A DNA stretch of 64,000 nucleotides from Bacillota bacterium. Its GTDB lineage: Bacteria > Bacillota > Clostridia > Peptostreptococcales > Anaerovoracaceae. Both the position numbers and the translations under genes were made by a program. Shown piece by piece: positions 35,761 through 45,743 of this stretch (positions are counted from its first letter, which is position 1; every line of letters starts with the position of its first letter). The notes under the pieces were generated by a model. The model was not told the origin of the DNA, did not search any database, and worked only from the letters and a program-made list of their open reading frames with translations. The stretch covers positions 1 to 64,000 of the forward strand of contig JAHZHA010000027.1 of the NCBI GenBank assembly GCA_019420525.1. Direction: 5' to 3'.

Positions 35761-36159
35761 CTATTCAAATTTACGCTTCAGAATATCTGCAAACTCTTCC
35801 ACATAATAACCGGAGTTATCTTTTTTCCAGAACAGACAGTAGTTGCGGACAATCTGTTCCTCTCCCCGACAAAGCGGAACGCGGCAGACAGAAGCACCAA
35901 AAGTCATGGCAGGGCCGCTGCCTTCCACAGGTAGAAAGCCCTGACCGCTGATGACCTTCATACGCGCCTCCTCCAGATTTTCCGCATAGAGAATTTCACT
36001 CTGAATCCCGATGATAGTCTGGTAAAACTCTTTTTCCGTGGCTTGCTGTTCTTTAGACGTCACCAGAATACAGGGAATATTTTTCAATTCCTGTACCGTG
36101 ACAGAAGAAAGTCCCGCCGCAGGGTTTCGGGCGGCTATTTCGTCGATAAATTCCTTTAT
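35761..36159 (-). pseudogene. LysR-family regulator remnant (effector-domain end only)
   Basis: About 133 codons are open from 36159 with no start codon or Shine-Dalgarno. The content, AENLEEARMKVISGQGFLPVEG then LFWKKDNSGYYVEEFADILK, is the C-terminal half of a LysR effector-binding domain. The helix-turn-helix half is missing, and upstream DNA to 36370 has no continuation in this strand. The gene is therefore truncated. It lies divergent from the acyl-CoA synthetase gene. Confidence 0.7.
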
Positions 36160-36376
36160 TTATGAAAATAAAAATTACCCACTCTCCCAAATTCATCACC
36201 ATGAAATCTTCTCTGCCTCTTTCACGTCATCACTGTCACAGCCCGGGCTTTCTTTAGTGAAAAAGCAGCATAAAGTCAGACAGCATATCAAAATCCATAA
36301 TTTTCAGGAATTTCCAATACTCAATCCATCGTCTTCCGTTTTTTCGCCGGCACTTTTCATCTGTCCTGAAAAAAAT

Positions 36377-36427
36377 ATATAGTTTTATAATAAAACTGTT
36401 TTATGATAAAACTATATGTGATATAAT
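36377..36427 (+). promoter_or_regulatory. Acyl-CoA synthetase promoter with four alternating half-sites
   Basis: GTTTTAT and ATAAAAC alternate four times at an 8-base period: 36382-36388, 36390-36396, 36398-36404 and 36406-36412. The outer ones extend to a 12-base perfect inverted repeat (ATATAGTTTTAT with its complement, 36377-36388 and 36406-36417). An extended -10, TGATATAAT, follows at 36419-36427. The array covers the -35 place, so a dimeric regulator probably acts here. Its identity is unknown. No gene is seen from 36160 to 36537. Confidence 0.6.
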
Positions 36428-36537
36428 GTGTGCACTTCTGTCTGTATCAACAGTTCCGTGCTGCTGAATATCTCAATGATAACAACAGACAGATATCAGA
36501 GGCAATCAATTTTTTAATAGATATACGGAGTGAAACA

Positions 36538-38307
36538 ATGACCAGAAATAACGACAGTTTATTTTATTCCGGCCTGCGGGAGATCCGTGATCTCAGACAG
36601 ATGATCAGCGAAAGCTGCAGTCTCTATGCAAACCGCACGGCATATCTCGTCAAAAAATATAAAGGAGGCGAATTTCTGCCTCTGTCCTACCGGATGCTGA
36701 AAAACGATATCGATGCGCTGGGCACAAAGCTTTACGATATGGGACTCTGCGGCAAAAATATCGCTCTCATTGGCACGGGCTGCTATGAATGGATGGTAAC
36801 TTATCTGGCGGTGGTATGCGGCATCGGCGTCATCGTTCCTGTCGACAGAGAGCTGGATTCCGGCGCTATTCAGAATCTCATCGACCGCGCGGAATGCGAT
36901 ACCATTTTTTATGTCTCAGAGGAATCCGAGAAAATCGACAGACTTACCGGTATAAAAAACAAAATCGAAATGGAATTCTACGGTGACCGTACCGATTTCA
37001 GTGAACCGCTGATCTATCAGGAAAAAGAAGGCGTCATCTCCTGGAAAAAACTCATAGGGGAAGGAGAAGAATTGATCCGCAAAGGACACCGGGAATTTCT
37101 GGACGCTTCTGTGGACGCGGACGCCTTGTCGGTTATCCTATTCACGTCCGGAACTACGGGAATTCCGAAAGGTGTCATGCTGAGTCACGCAAATATCGCC
37201 AGCAATGTCATGGATATCTGTCGTGCCAGCGGTATCAGCAAAACGGACAGCAATCTCTCCGTCCTTCCGATTCATCATACTTATGCCTGCTCATACAATC
37301 TCACCTTCCTCTACGCCGGAGGATGCACTGCTTTCTTCGAGGGACTGAAATATATCGTCAGCAATCTCAATGAAGCGAAACCGACATTTTTCATCATCGT
37401 GCCGCTGATCGCGGAAATGATTTACGACCGGATCTGGAAAGAAGCGAGAAAAACGGGCAAAGCAGAACTGCTCCGACGGGCTCTGAAAGCGAGTGAAAGA
37501 ACGAGGGCCATCGGCATCGACATGAGAAAGCTGCTGTTAAAAACCGTAACCGGAAGCCTCGGAGGCAGGCTCGAAACGGTCGTAACCGCAGCTTCTGCGA
37601 TTTCCCCTGCTGTCGTCCGCGGATTTGAAGATCTGGGCATTACCGTTCTTCAGGCTTACGGTCTGACTGAGACTTCTCCCCTCATCTCCGCTACGCCGCG
37701 CCTTTCGGATGACCGCTATAAAAAAGCCGGCTCTGTCGGCCTCTGCAACACCACCGGACAGCTGAAAATTGTCCGCCCCGATGAAGACGGTATCGGAGAA
37801 GTCTGGTTCCGGGGACCCAATGTCATGCTCGGTTACTATAAAATGCCGGAAGAGACGGCTGCCGTCATGGACGGGGACTGGTTCAGCACCGGCGATCTGG
37901 GATTTGTCGATCCTGACGGCTGGCTTTACATTACGGGCAGGAAAAAGAACGTCATCGTCACAAAAAACGGCGAAAACATTTATCCGGAAGAAATCGAAGT
38001 CATCGTCAACAATCATCCGTTTATCAGCGACTGTATGATCTATCCCTCCCACAGAGACGGCAACGAAATCGTAGCCGTCCAGATTGTCCCCAATATGGAA
38101 AATATCATGAGCGATCTGGGAAAAGAACCCGCTCCGGAAGAGCTGCAGAAACTCATGAAAGACATCATCGGCGATATCAATGAAACGATGTCCAGCTATA
38201 AACGTATCCGCAGTATCGTCATCCGAAAAGAAGACTTCGTCCGCACGACGACGAAAAAAATTATCCGTAATGATAATCTGGATGATGGTGAAGGGAAAAA
38301 TATCTGA
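36538..38307 (+). CDS. AMP-forming acyl-CoA synthetase
   Basis: A 589-residue adenylate-forming enzyme. The P-loop is ILFTSGTTGIPKGVMLSH, then YGLTETSPLIS, and the hinge STGDLGFVDPDGWLYITGRKKN followed by GENIYPEEIE (partly listed). The catalytic lysine would be in KKIIRN near the end. It resembles long-chain fatty acid or aryl-carboxylate CoA ligases. The start at 36538 has CGGAG eight bases upstream; the longer frame has none. Its proximity to the dehydrogenase/Etf operon suggests it may activate the acid that is later reduced, but the substrate is unknown. Confidence 0.9.
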   Translation: MTRNNDSLFYSGLREIRDLRQMISESCSLYANRTAYLVKKYKGGEFLPLSYRMLKNDIDALGTKLYDMGLCGKNIALIGTGCYEWMVTYLAVVCGIGVIVPVDRELDSGAIQNLIDRAECDTIFYVSEESEKIDRLTGIKNKIEMEFYGDRTDFSEPLIYQEKEGVISWKKLIGEGEELIRKGHREFLDASVDADALSVILFTSGTTGIPKGVMLSHANIASNVMDICRASGISKTDSNLSVLPIHHTYACSYNLTFLYAGGCTAFFEGLKYIVSNLNEAKPTFFIIVPLIAEMIYDRIWKEARKTGKAELLRRALKASERTRAIGIDMRKLLLKTVTGSLGGRLETVVTAASAISPAVVRGFEDLGITVLQAYGLTETSPLISATPRLSDDRYKKAGSVGLCNTTGQLKIVRPDEDGIGEVWFRGPNVMLGYYKMPEETAAVMDGDWFSTGDLGFVDPDGWLYITGRKKNVIVTKNGENIYPEEIEVIVNNHPFISDCMIYPSHRDGNEIVAVQIVPNMENIMSDLGKEPAPEELQKLMKDIIGDINETMSSYKRIRSIVIRKEDFVRTTTKKIIRNDNLDDGEGKNI

Positions 38308-38317
38308 TAAAAAATGT

Positions 38318-38347
38318 AAAGGCCGGGCGGAATTTGTCCGGCCTTTG
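38318..38347 (+). terminator. Terminator after the acyl-CoA synthetase
   Basis: AAAGGCCGG and CCGGCCTTT form a perfect 9-base stem with an 11- to 12-base loop, ten bases after the stop. The T run is short. Confidence 0.65.
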
Positions 38348-38476
38348 AAGTATCAAGAAAAAACAATCCAAACGCTCCAAAGGCTTTCCCATATAAATCA
38401 ATGATCAGAAAACATGATAAACACATCAAGCAAACCTCAGAAAAGTGGAGAAAAAGAAGAATATCTGTTTTTCTTT

Positions 38477-40831
38477 TTAATGTATCAGATGCAATCTCTC
38501 TGCTGCATCCTTCGCCTCGCTTCTGCGGCTGACTCCCAGTTTTCGCAGGATACTGCTGACATGTGTCTTCACTGTAGACAATTTGATATCCAAAATGTCA
38601 CCGATCTCAGCATTACTTCTGCTGGCACAGATCAAGCGCAACACCTGCAGTTCTGCCGCGGAAAGCGGTGCCGACATCTCTCTGCGCGGATGCAGATAGT
38701 CAGGATACATAGAAGCATGTTCTCTCGTAGCCATAATCAGTTTCTTTCGGAATTTTTCATCGCCTTCCCATCCACACTCTTCCAATAGTGGAAGAACCGC
38801 CGTTCCATACTGACTGATCGTCCGGACAAAGCTGAAAGAATGAGCCGTATCCAGGGCAGTATATATTTCTTCGCGCCACTGGCTGTCTCCCAGTCGTTTC
38901 CAGGCTATCGCCGAAAGGATGTGAAGGTGTATACTGTCGATATACCTGGCGCAGATTCTGCAGTAATTTCTCAGCGGTGACAATGTAATCAGCGCCTGCT
39001 CCTCCTCGCCCTGAACGAGTTCCACCATGGCTTGTGTAAAATACTGATATCGTTTCATCACTCTCAAACGCTGCGGATTTCCAGGAGCCTTCTCTCTGTA
39101 CCAGCTGTCTGCTGCCGCATCCTTACCTGTGAGCAGGTCAATCCTGCACAGCATGGCATCGATATTTCCTAAAAAACGACGATATCCTTCCTTTTCAAAA
39201 CGCTGCCTGAGATCCATCAGGCTTTTTCTCGCATCAGACGCCCTGCCCAGATCCGCCTGCATCCGCACCAGCAGTCCTGTAGCGGCGAATTCGATGTCCG
39301 GAGAACCTTCTCTGCGTATACGATCCATTTTCTGCAGCAGATCCATAATCCTGTCGCGTATGTCTTCACCTTTTTCAAATTTACTTTCTGCCACTGCACA
39401 ATCAGCCAGACACACACCGTCCTTTCCCAGAACCATCTCCACCGGAAGACGCAGTGTTTTATAAAGCAGATCGTCTTTTCGGCTCCAGGGAGAAAAATCC
39501 TTGCCTCCGTTCATGAGACTAGGCAGGGTACTGGTGACGGACATGGGGGAAACACTGATCTCTTTACGGATCAGCATTCCACACACTTTTGGAAACAGCT
39601 CCACAGCGCTCTCAACACTGCGCTGAGGCAATGCAATATCAAGCCATACCAGACGACTTTTCGCTTCGCGCACATCACTGTCAAAAGGTGTCCTGCTCTG
39701 TATAAATTTTTTCAGCGACCGGTACCAACGTTCTGATCCTTCATAATCCATACAGATAGCACACAGCATACTCATCCCCTGCATCAGCGCAGGAGATGCC
39801 AGAATCTCTTTTTCCGGCAGAGCACGATAATACGGCTCCATTTCATCGTAATAACCCATTCCGGGATGAATCTCGGCATTTTTCACCAGAAGTTCCGAGA
39901 TTTTGGTATAAGCTCCAATTCTGGAATAACACGCCAGCGCATTTCCGTAATCTTCCTTCAGTTCATAGTACAGTCCTCCTCTGTTGTACAGATCGCGTTT
40001 CTGCTCTTCGCTGTACTCCTGCTCCATTTTCCAAAGAAGAAAGTCACGGAACAGCGGCCGGAAAGAATAGCTGTTCATTCGTTTCCGGACAAACATTGTC
40101 GTATCCCTCTGCAGGCGGTCCAGAACTTTGCCTGCCCGGCTGTTTCCGCTTATAATCCTGACCAGTTCCGAATCAAACTGCTCGAAAGGAGCAAGATCCA
40201 GAAGCATCCTGCGGTTAGAAAGAGAAAAACGCCTGTATACCATCTCCTCGAAATACAGAAAAATCTCCCGACGCACCTGATCTTTCGTCACCTCATTATA
40301 AGGTTCTCCTTTTTTCATATGATTCGCCAGAATACTCAGCGCCAGAGGATATCCTTTCGTGTCTTCCAAAACGGATGTCAGGACAACATCAGAAACACAG
40401 ATACCGTATTCTGAAAACAGGCGACTTACGCTTTCCCGATCCAGCGCAAGATCCCTCTCTCTGAAAACAGTCATCGCACCGGTGGTTTGAAAAGGAATCA
40501 GCCAGCCCGGAACCTCTCCCCGGCTGAGAAATACGAAACGCCTCTGCGGATTTTCGCGGATCATTTTGCAGAGTATCTGCTGATCCTCTTCATCTGTAAG
40601 ATACTGGAGATTATCTACAATCAGAGTCTTCCACTTGCCTGGCGAAGCCGGGAGAAGAAATCCGGAATCATCTGCCTGAATTATATATGTATATCTTCCC
40701 GACAGCAGGAAACGGGTTACCGTCGTTTTTCCAAAACCGCAGGGAGCACTGAACATCAGGACGCGTCCACCCTTCAGAGCATCTTCGATCCGTTCTTTCA
40801 GTCCCTGTTTCAGAACTGTTTTTTTTCCCAT
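38477..40831 (-). CDS. Large MalT-type LuxR-family regulator
   Basis: A 784-residue regulator. The N-terminal ATPase has Walker A at residues 29-37 (APCGFGKTT) and Walker B LIVDNL. A long helical, TPR-like middle region follows. The C-terminal LuxR helix-turn-helix is at about 718-784 (LSAAELQVLRLICASRSNAEIGD then STVKTHVSSILRKLGV). Such STAND/LAL-type proteins are activated by a small ligand and ATP. It lies 80 bases after the glycosyltransferase gene in the same direction, with the acyl-CoA synthetase convergent on the other side. Its targets are unknown. Confidence 0.88.
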   Translation of the reverse strand: MGKKTVLKQGLKERIEDALKGGRVLMFSAPCGFGKTTVTRFLLSGRYTYIIQADDSGFLLPASPGKWKTLIVDNLQYLTDEEDQQILCKMIRENPQRRFVFLSRGEVPGWLIPFQTTGAMTVFRERDLALDRESVSRLFSEYGICVSDVVLTSVLEDTKGYPLALSILANHMKKGEPYNEVTKDQVRREIFLYFEEMVYRRFSLSNRRMLLDLAPFEQFDSELVRIISGNSRAGKVLDRLQRDTTMFVRKRMNSYSFRPLFRDFLLWKMEQEYSEEQKRDLYNRGGLYYELKEDYGNALACYSRIGAYTKISELLVKNAEIHPGMGYYDEMEPYYRALPEKEILASPALMQGMSMLCAICMDYEGSERWYRSLKKFIQSRTPFDSDVREAKSRLVWLDIALPQRSVESAVELFPKVCGMLIRKEISVSPMSVTSTLPSLMNGGKDFSPWSRKDDLLYKTLRLPVEMVLGKDGVCLADCAVAESKFEKGEDIRDRIMDLLQKMDRIRREGSPDIEFAATGLLVRMQADLGRASDARKSLMDLRQRFEKEGYRRFLGNIDAMLCRIDLLTGKDAAADSWYREKAPGNPQRLRVMKRYQYFTQAMVELVQGEEEQALITLSPLRNYCRICARYIDSIHLHILSAIAWKRLGDSQWREEIYTALDTAHSFSFVRTISQYGTAVLPLLEECGWEGDEKFRKKLIMATREHASMYPDYLHPRREMSAPLSAAELQVLRLICASRSNAEIGDILDIKLSTVKTHVSSILRKLGVSRRSEAKDAAERLHLIH

Positions 40832-40910
40832 TCGTTCGCCTCCTCTGTCGATTTTAGCACAGTTTGTTTGAAAATGTGCAACGACATGCTGTACTTTCCC
40901 CGATTTTCGA

Positions 40911-42317
40911 TCACCTGATATTTATCTTTTCCCGGCGGATTTTCCCCCAGGAATACTTCTTTTTTCGGTACCCTATCAGAGAAGTGGCCCGTACCCAGGA
41001 TAGAATGAAACGCAGACAGGACACTTCCAATGCGCACAGTCCCACAGCTTTCAGGATATCCCCCGGAGTCAGTTTCAGATCCACAGTCTGAATACGGGCG
41101 AAAAAGGCGGTCAGAGATAATACAGCGGAATAAATCACATAAATCGCAAAGAAAAGGACCATGAAAGGTACATTGATCAAGTCAATAGCAAAAGCCAGTA
41201 TGACGGTCATAATCCCAAACAATTCAATGTAGGGTGAAAGCAGCTCGTACAACAGAAAATAGAGATAAGAGATTAAACCGACCAATCCGTATTTTCGGTT
41301 TGCCAAAATCTGCCTGTGACGGCTCATAGATTCAAACAGGCCGATATGCCAGCGCCGACGCTGTTTGCACAGATCTTTCAGCGTTTCAGGCGCCTGCGTC
41401 CAGCAAACGGCATCCGTAGCATACCGAATCCGATAAGGAATATCGTGTTGGCGGCAAAAAACATGAAGTTTGACCACCAATTCCATATCTTCTCCTACCG
41501 TAGTGGGATCATATCCTCCTGCAGAAATCACTAAACTCTTTTTAAACAGACCGAAAGCTCCGGAAATAATGATACTTCCGTTGAAACGGTCGAACAGAAT
41601 TCTCGCTGCAAGAAAAGAACGATCATACTCCAATACTTGCATACATGGAATAATTTTTTTTGGCATATGGTAGGAGATGACACGCCCGTTCCGTATCTCA
41701 GCGCCGTTACATGGACGCACAGCTCCACCTACTGCTACTACAGATCCGTCTTCTAGGACCGGTCTTACAATTTTTTCCATAGAATCGTGTTGCAGAACGG
41801 AATCCGCATCCATACATACAAAATATGGAAACCTTGAAATATTGATTCCCATATTCAGAGCGTCCGCCTTACCACCATTTTTCTTGCATACGAGAGTTAT
41901 AGGGACCTTAAACTCCTGAGTCTCGAAAACTGCATGTTCTTGCTGGCATGAAATCATTCTTCGAATCGGTCTTGCCAGCTGTCGCATATGAAAAGTATCC
42001 TGAATCAGCTGGGCTGTGCTGTCTGTTGAACCATCGTCCACAATGACGATCTCATACAGATGGTAGTCTAAACTCAACAGGGAGCGAATGGTGGAAATAA
42101 TTGTAACTTCTTCATTATACGCAGGAACAATTATCGTCACTGGCACATAATACTCCTGCGGAAGTTCACTTTTCAGCATGTTCCGCTGCTTGAGGCGATA
42201 CAGCGTCGAAGATCCCACCGTCACGGCCAGAAACAGAAAGGTAGCATAACCCACCATATACAGAACGAAAAATATTCCGACATAATTGAAAAATTCTTTC
42301 AAAAAGTCCATCGTCAT
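40911..42317 (-). CDS. Processive-type membrane glycosyltransferase, family 2
   Basis: A 468-residue protein. One membrane segment is near the N-terminus (FNYVGIFFVLYMVGYATFLF). The GT2 domain has TIIVPAYNEEVTIISTI, EIVIVDDGSTDST, MDADSVLQHD and the acceptor-site motif QRRRWHIGLF. Several membrane segments close the protein. It resembles BcsA, PgaC and hyaluronan-synthase enzymes that make and extrude a polysaccharide. The start overlaps the HEAT-repeat gene stop (ATGA). It is the presumed polymerase of this gene cluster; the sugar is unknown. Confidence 0.9.
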   Translation of the reverse strand: MTMDFLKEFFNYVGIFFVLYMVGYATFLFLAVTVGSSTLYRLKQRNMLKSELPQEYYVPVTIIVPAYNEEVTIISTIRSLLSLDYHLYEIVIVDDGSTDSTAQLIQDTFHMRQLARPIRRMISCQQEHAVFETQEFKVPITLVCKKNGGKADALNMGINISRFPYFVCMDADSVLQHDSMEKIVRPVLEDGSVVAVGGAVRPCNGAEIRNGRVISYHMPKKIIPCMQVLEYDRSFLAARILFDRFNGSIIISGAFGLFKKSLVISAGGYDPTTVGEDMELVVKLHVFCRQHDIPYRIRYATDAVCWTQAPETLKDLCKQRRRWHIGLFESMSRHRQILANRKYGLVGLISYLYFLLYELLSPYIELFGIMTVILAFAIDLINVPFMVLFFAIYVIYSAVLSLTAFFARIQTVDLKLTPGDILKAVGLCALEVSCLRFILSWVRATSLIGYRKKKYSWGKIRREKINIR

Positions 42318-43435
42318 CTTACATTACCTTCTTTCTGCAGCTTTCCGGATTCAATCTGATATTCCAGAATTTCCCTGGCATAGCGGTCTTCTCCTTCAAT
42401 GATGTCTGTTAGGTCCTCACTACTCACATGTTGGGCCTCCAGACTGGCCGCGGCAGCGCAACGTACATACCAGTTGACACTGCAAAGGGCCGTTTTCAGC
42501 ACTTCTATCGTCCTCGGATCCCGGTAAGCTGCCAGTGACGAAACACTCACTGTAACGTATTCCCATCGAACGGGATCATCATCTTCAGCGAATTCCAAAA
42601 GGAGATCGAACGCCGGAGGATAACGATAGCGTCCGAAATAACGGATGGCAGCCAGAATAACCTCCTTATCCGCCTCATTTTCTTTCAGCAGACTCAGCAT
42701 CTCCCTGGTATAGTCACCGCTCTGGAAACGGATATAATTCAGCAGAGCCAACTGAGTGCGGGGTGTAAACTTTCTGAGATTCTCCCAGATCAGAGTGATG
42801 AGCCGGCTGTGATCGCCCTGGTAATCCAAAAGCGTTTCTGTCAGGATTTTTTCGTGGAAAAAGACGGAATTCTGATCCTGAATCTTCAGTGCAAGGATGA
42901 TATCTTTCTCGTTTCCGAAAGTACACAGAGCCTTCAGCACATTGACGCTGCAGTACAAATTGTCTTTTTCCATATAACCCAGCATCACTTCCTGCAGATT
43001 CCTTGCCGACAGATGTTCCGGCAGAATGTGTCTGGACAAGAAGAAAGAAAAATAGGCGGCCTGTGTATTTTCCTTATTCCGGTAGAAGCCGGCCAGCTGA
43101 AGGATGCATGGCTGCAGCTGGATTATATAATCCCGGACCGTACGACTTTTTTCTTCCCCGCTGTTTTCCGAAGAAAGTTCCTGCAGCATCCGGTCAAAGG
43201 CGATCAGATTCTTTATGTGTCGTAATTTTTTATGAAGATCGTAAAGATATACTTCGTCGATTTTTTCTCCCCGGCATATATGCCTCAGCTGAATTTCCGC
43301 ATTTTCACGGTATTTCCGCTGCCTCCTCTGCATGCGGGGTTCGCTGCCTTTCAGCAGAAGTGCGTATGCGACATTGAACAGAATCATGCTGACGCAGACA
43401 ATTCCGTAGAAATATATCACTATTTCAACTCTCAT
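42314..43435 (-). CDS. Membrane-anchored HEAT-repeat protein
   Basis: A 373-residue protein. A single N-terminal membrane segment (VIYFYGIVCVSMILFNVAYALLL) is followed by a basic helix and about five HEAT-like repeats, clearest at residues 260-345 (EVILAAIRYFGRYRYPPAFDLLLEFA, VSVSSLAAYRDPRTIEVLKTAL). It is translationally coupled to the GT2 gene. HEAT repeats bind proteins, so it is probably a cytoplasmic partner of the glycosyltransferase. A similar pairing recurs in other Clostridia, as far as recalled, without a known function. Confidence 0.75.
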   Translation of the reverse strand: MRVEIVIYFYGIVCVSMILFNVAYALLLKGSEPRMQRRQRKYRENAEIQLRHICRGEKIDEVYLYDLHKKLRHIKNLIAFDRMLQELSSENSGEEKSRTVRDYIIQLQPCILQLAGFYRNKENTQAAYFSFFLSRHILPEHLSARNLQEVMLGYMEKDNLYCSVNVLKALCTFGNEKDIILALKIQDQNSVFFHEKILTETLLDYQGDHSRLITLIWENLRKFTPRTQLALLNYIRFQSGDYTREMLSLLKENEADKEVILAAIRYFGRYRYPPAFDLLLEFAEDDDPVRWEYVTVSVSSLAAYRDPRTIEVLKTALCSVNWYVRCAAAASLEAQHVSSEDLTDIIEGEDRYAREILEYQIESGKLQKEGNVR

Positions 43436-43471
43436 GAAAAGCCTCCCCGCTTACGGCCGCCGAACTCTGCT

Positions 43472-45721
43472 TTATTTCAGACTGTTCCAGTAATCCCTGA
43501 GGATATAGTAGGACTCCTTCAGACGCTCATGATAAGTGACATTCTTTCCCCAGCCTTCCAGTCTGAAAAAAGACATCCTGACAGTCTCATCCTTTTCTGC
43601 TTCTGCAACTGCTCCCGCATATATCCTGTCGATTTCCAGATTCTCGATTCCGTAATTCTCATAGTAATCGTCATGAATCATCATCTCCGACGGATTCGAG
43701 AAATTCAACAGCTGCCACGGAATCCGGATCTCCGCGCCGTCTTCTGTAAAGCAGTAATCAGCAAGGGAATCGAATTCCGGCGATTCGGGATTGGCATTTC
43801 CGTAGCGTAGTTTCCCCGTCTCGTAACTCTCGCCGGTCACGACATTTTTGTCGGTCTTAGGGACAATCCCTCCTAGTTTTAACGCCAGATTAATATTCAC
43901 GAAAACGGGGCTGTCTTTTGCCGGCGGATTGACAAAGGGATCCTCTAAATAATATGATTGCCAGTAGATCTCTTTCAGCACCTCATAGCGCTCCTGCACC
44001 TGTACCCGGCTGTTTTCTCTGCCGCTGACGGTTATGACAAAGTCGCAGGCGCGGTCAAAGCGGATGCTGTAATTTTCACACAGCTTACTTCCCGACTCCG
44101 GTGTCGTGTCCAGCGGGATATAGAGAGTCTCCTTCTCCGGATCGAAGCCCTCCGCGTAAAAATACAGAAATTTTTCATCGTACTTCATGGAGAGCTTCAG
44201 CGTCCCCTCCTGCCAGACGAGATCGCTTTTCTTCCACTCCGACGGATCGCCGTCCACATAACATACGCTCTCTTCCTCCCCGGGATCGAAGGTCAGTAGA
44301 CCAAAAAACTGCTCATTCGTCTGATAATCGCTCCAGTAAGGTGTCTTCGTCAAATCTATTGCATGAAGCGTGTTCCAGGTCCGTTTAAACCACTCGTCCT
44401 GCCAGGAAAACAGACAGCTGCCGGCGTTCATGATGTCCTGGTAACACTCGACGAGATACGTTCCCTGTTCTTCTTCCGAGACAAATCCCTGGCTGCGTCC
44501 GGTGTTTTCATCGGTCTGCGCTCTTCCCCTTCCCGTCGTAACTCCATACTCAGAGATCACGACCGGAATATTGTGAAAATTGTTGATCGCTTTCAGATAA
44601 GCATAATACGTGTTGTATCTGCCGTTTTCGTCGTAATAATCCTCTTCTGTTAGATATTCGTGGACATTCGGTGCGTTCAGTAGGGAAACCCGATAATTTG
44701 TAGCTGCTGCCTGATTTTGACCGAAAATACGGTTCAGCTCCTCGTCGCTGTAAGCCAGGGCCTTACGCTCCGTCTGCAGATAATCCGGATAATATGCATA
44801 GATATGGTAAGATGCGAAATACCCGGACTCGAATTTTTCCGTAGGACGGATATGCTCCACGTTGACCGCCGCATTTTTATAGCGGTGAGAAGTAGTCACC
44901 AGCGAATAGGAAAAGGGATCTGTCGTGGGCCAGTTGGAAAAGGCGATCATCCGCTGTTCCCCGTATCGCTGACTCTCATAGGCGATCAGGGTATCTCCCA
45001 GCTGCGCCAGAACCGTCTCAAAGGGAGTGGCGTCAGCCGACGTTTCCATATAGTCTCCCTGCCAGGAAGTCTTGTCGTAATGATTCTGATTCGTGTAAGT
45101 CACGAGGCTCGCTTCCCACTCTACTCCCAGGATGTAGCCCAGAACCCACCGGGATACGTCGTGACGGTAAAATCCCGATCCGTCTCCGTCGCGGCCCAGG
45201 AGAAACTTCTTTCCGTGGATAATGTCGATGATCGTCTTGCCGTCCTCGGTCATCTCCGGCAGAATTCCGTCATCATACGCGTCTTTATGAGAATTGTGGG
45301 AATAGTCGTCCACCCAGAGTCCGTGAATGAGCCACAGAGGCTCTTTTCCCTCTTCTTCCCGCTGCGTGTTGTATTCGTAAAAAGCGTTGTAAAAATCGTC
45401 GTGGTGAATCGTGTAGATCCGGATGGTATTTGCTCCCAGTTCCTGGATCATTCCGAACCAGCGAAGGTAAGTCTCCTTGTCGATGGCAAAGTCAGTAGCC
45501 CACTCTCCCGGCATGCCGGCTCCCAGATCGACGCCTCTGATTTCGAAAGGCTCGTAGCTTCCGTCTCGTTCCATGTAGATGGTGTCGCTGTCAGTCTTCA
45601 TAAAGGCAGTCACCTGACCGCCGGATAAAAAAGCCGGATAGATACCCAGAGCGTAATACGCATACCAGACTGCGGCCGCCATCAGCACCGCCAGGCTGAC
45701 GCCGATGATAAATTTTTTCAT
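43472..45721 (-). CDS. Membrane-anchored glycosidase-like protein with CBM9-like tail
   Basis: A 749-residue extracellular protein with an N-terminal signal anchor. Residues 60-480 look like a TIM-barrel glycosidase (GH2/GH5-like): IRGVDLGAGMPGEWATDF, LGANTIRIYTIHHDDFY, PVVISEYGVTTG with a probable catalytic Glu, and AGSCLFSWQDEWFKRTW. Residues 495-730 begin DGDPSEWKKSDLVW, as CBM9-type sugar-binding domains do. It lies between the HEAT and CotH genes. It may trim, transfer or tether the polymer made by the GT2. Specific activity is unknown. Confidence 0.72.
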   Translation of the reverse strand: MKKFIIGVSLAVLMAAAVWYAYYALGIYPAFLSGGQVTAFMKTDSDTIYMERDGSYEPFEIRGVDLGAGMPGEWATDFAIDKETYLRWFGMIQELGANTIRIYTIHHDDFYNAFYEYNTQREEEGKEPLWLIHGLWVDDYSHNSHKDAYDDGILPEMTEDGKTIIDIIHGKKFLLGRDGDGSGFYRHDVSRWVLGYILGVEWEASLVTYTNQNHYDKTSWQGDYMETSADATPFETVLAQLGDTLIAYESQRYGEQRMIAFSNWPTTDPFSYSLVTTSHRYKNAAVNVEHIRPTEKFESGYFASYHIYAYYPDYLQTERKALAYSDEELNRIFGQNQAAATNYRVSLLNAPNVHEYLTEEDYYDENGRYNTYYAYLKAINNFHNIPVVISEYGVTTGRGRAQTDENTGRSQGFVSEEEQGTYLVECYQDIMNAGSCLFSWQDEWFKRTWNTLHAIDLTKTPYWSDYQTNEQFFGLLTFDPGEEESVCYVDGDPSEWKKSDLVWQEGTLKLSMKYDEKFLYFYAEGFDPEKETLYIPLDTTPESGSKLCENYSIRFDRACDFVITVSGRENSRVQVQERYEVLKEIYWQSYYLEDPFVNPPAKDSPVFVNINLALKLGGIVPKTDKNVVTGESYETGKLRYGNANPESPEFDSLADYCFTEDGAEIRIPWQLLNFSNPSEMMIHDDYYENYGIENLEIDRIYAGAVAEAEKDETVRMSFFRLEGWGKNVTYHERLKESYYILRDYWNSLK

Positions 45722-45743
45722 ATCTCAGTCTCCTCCGGATGAA

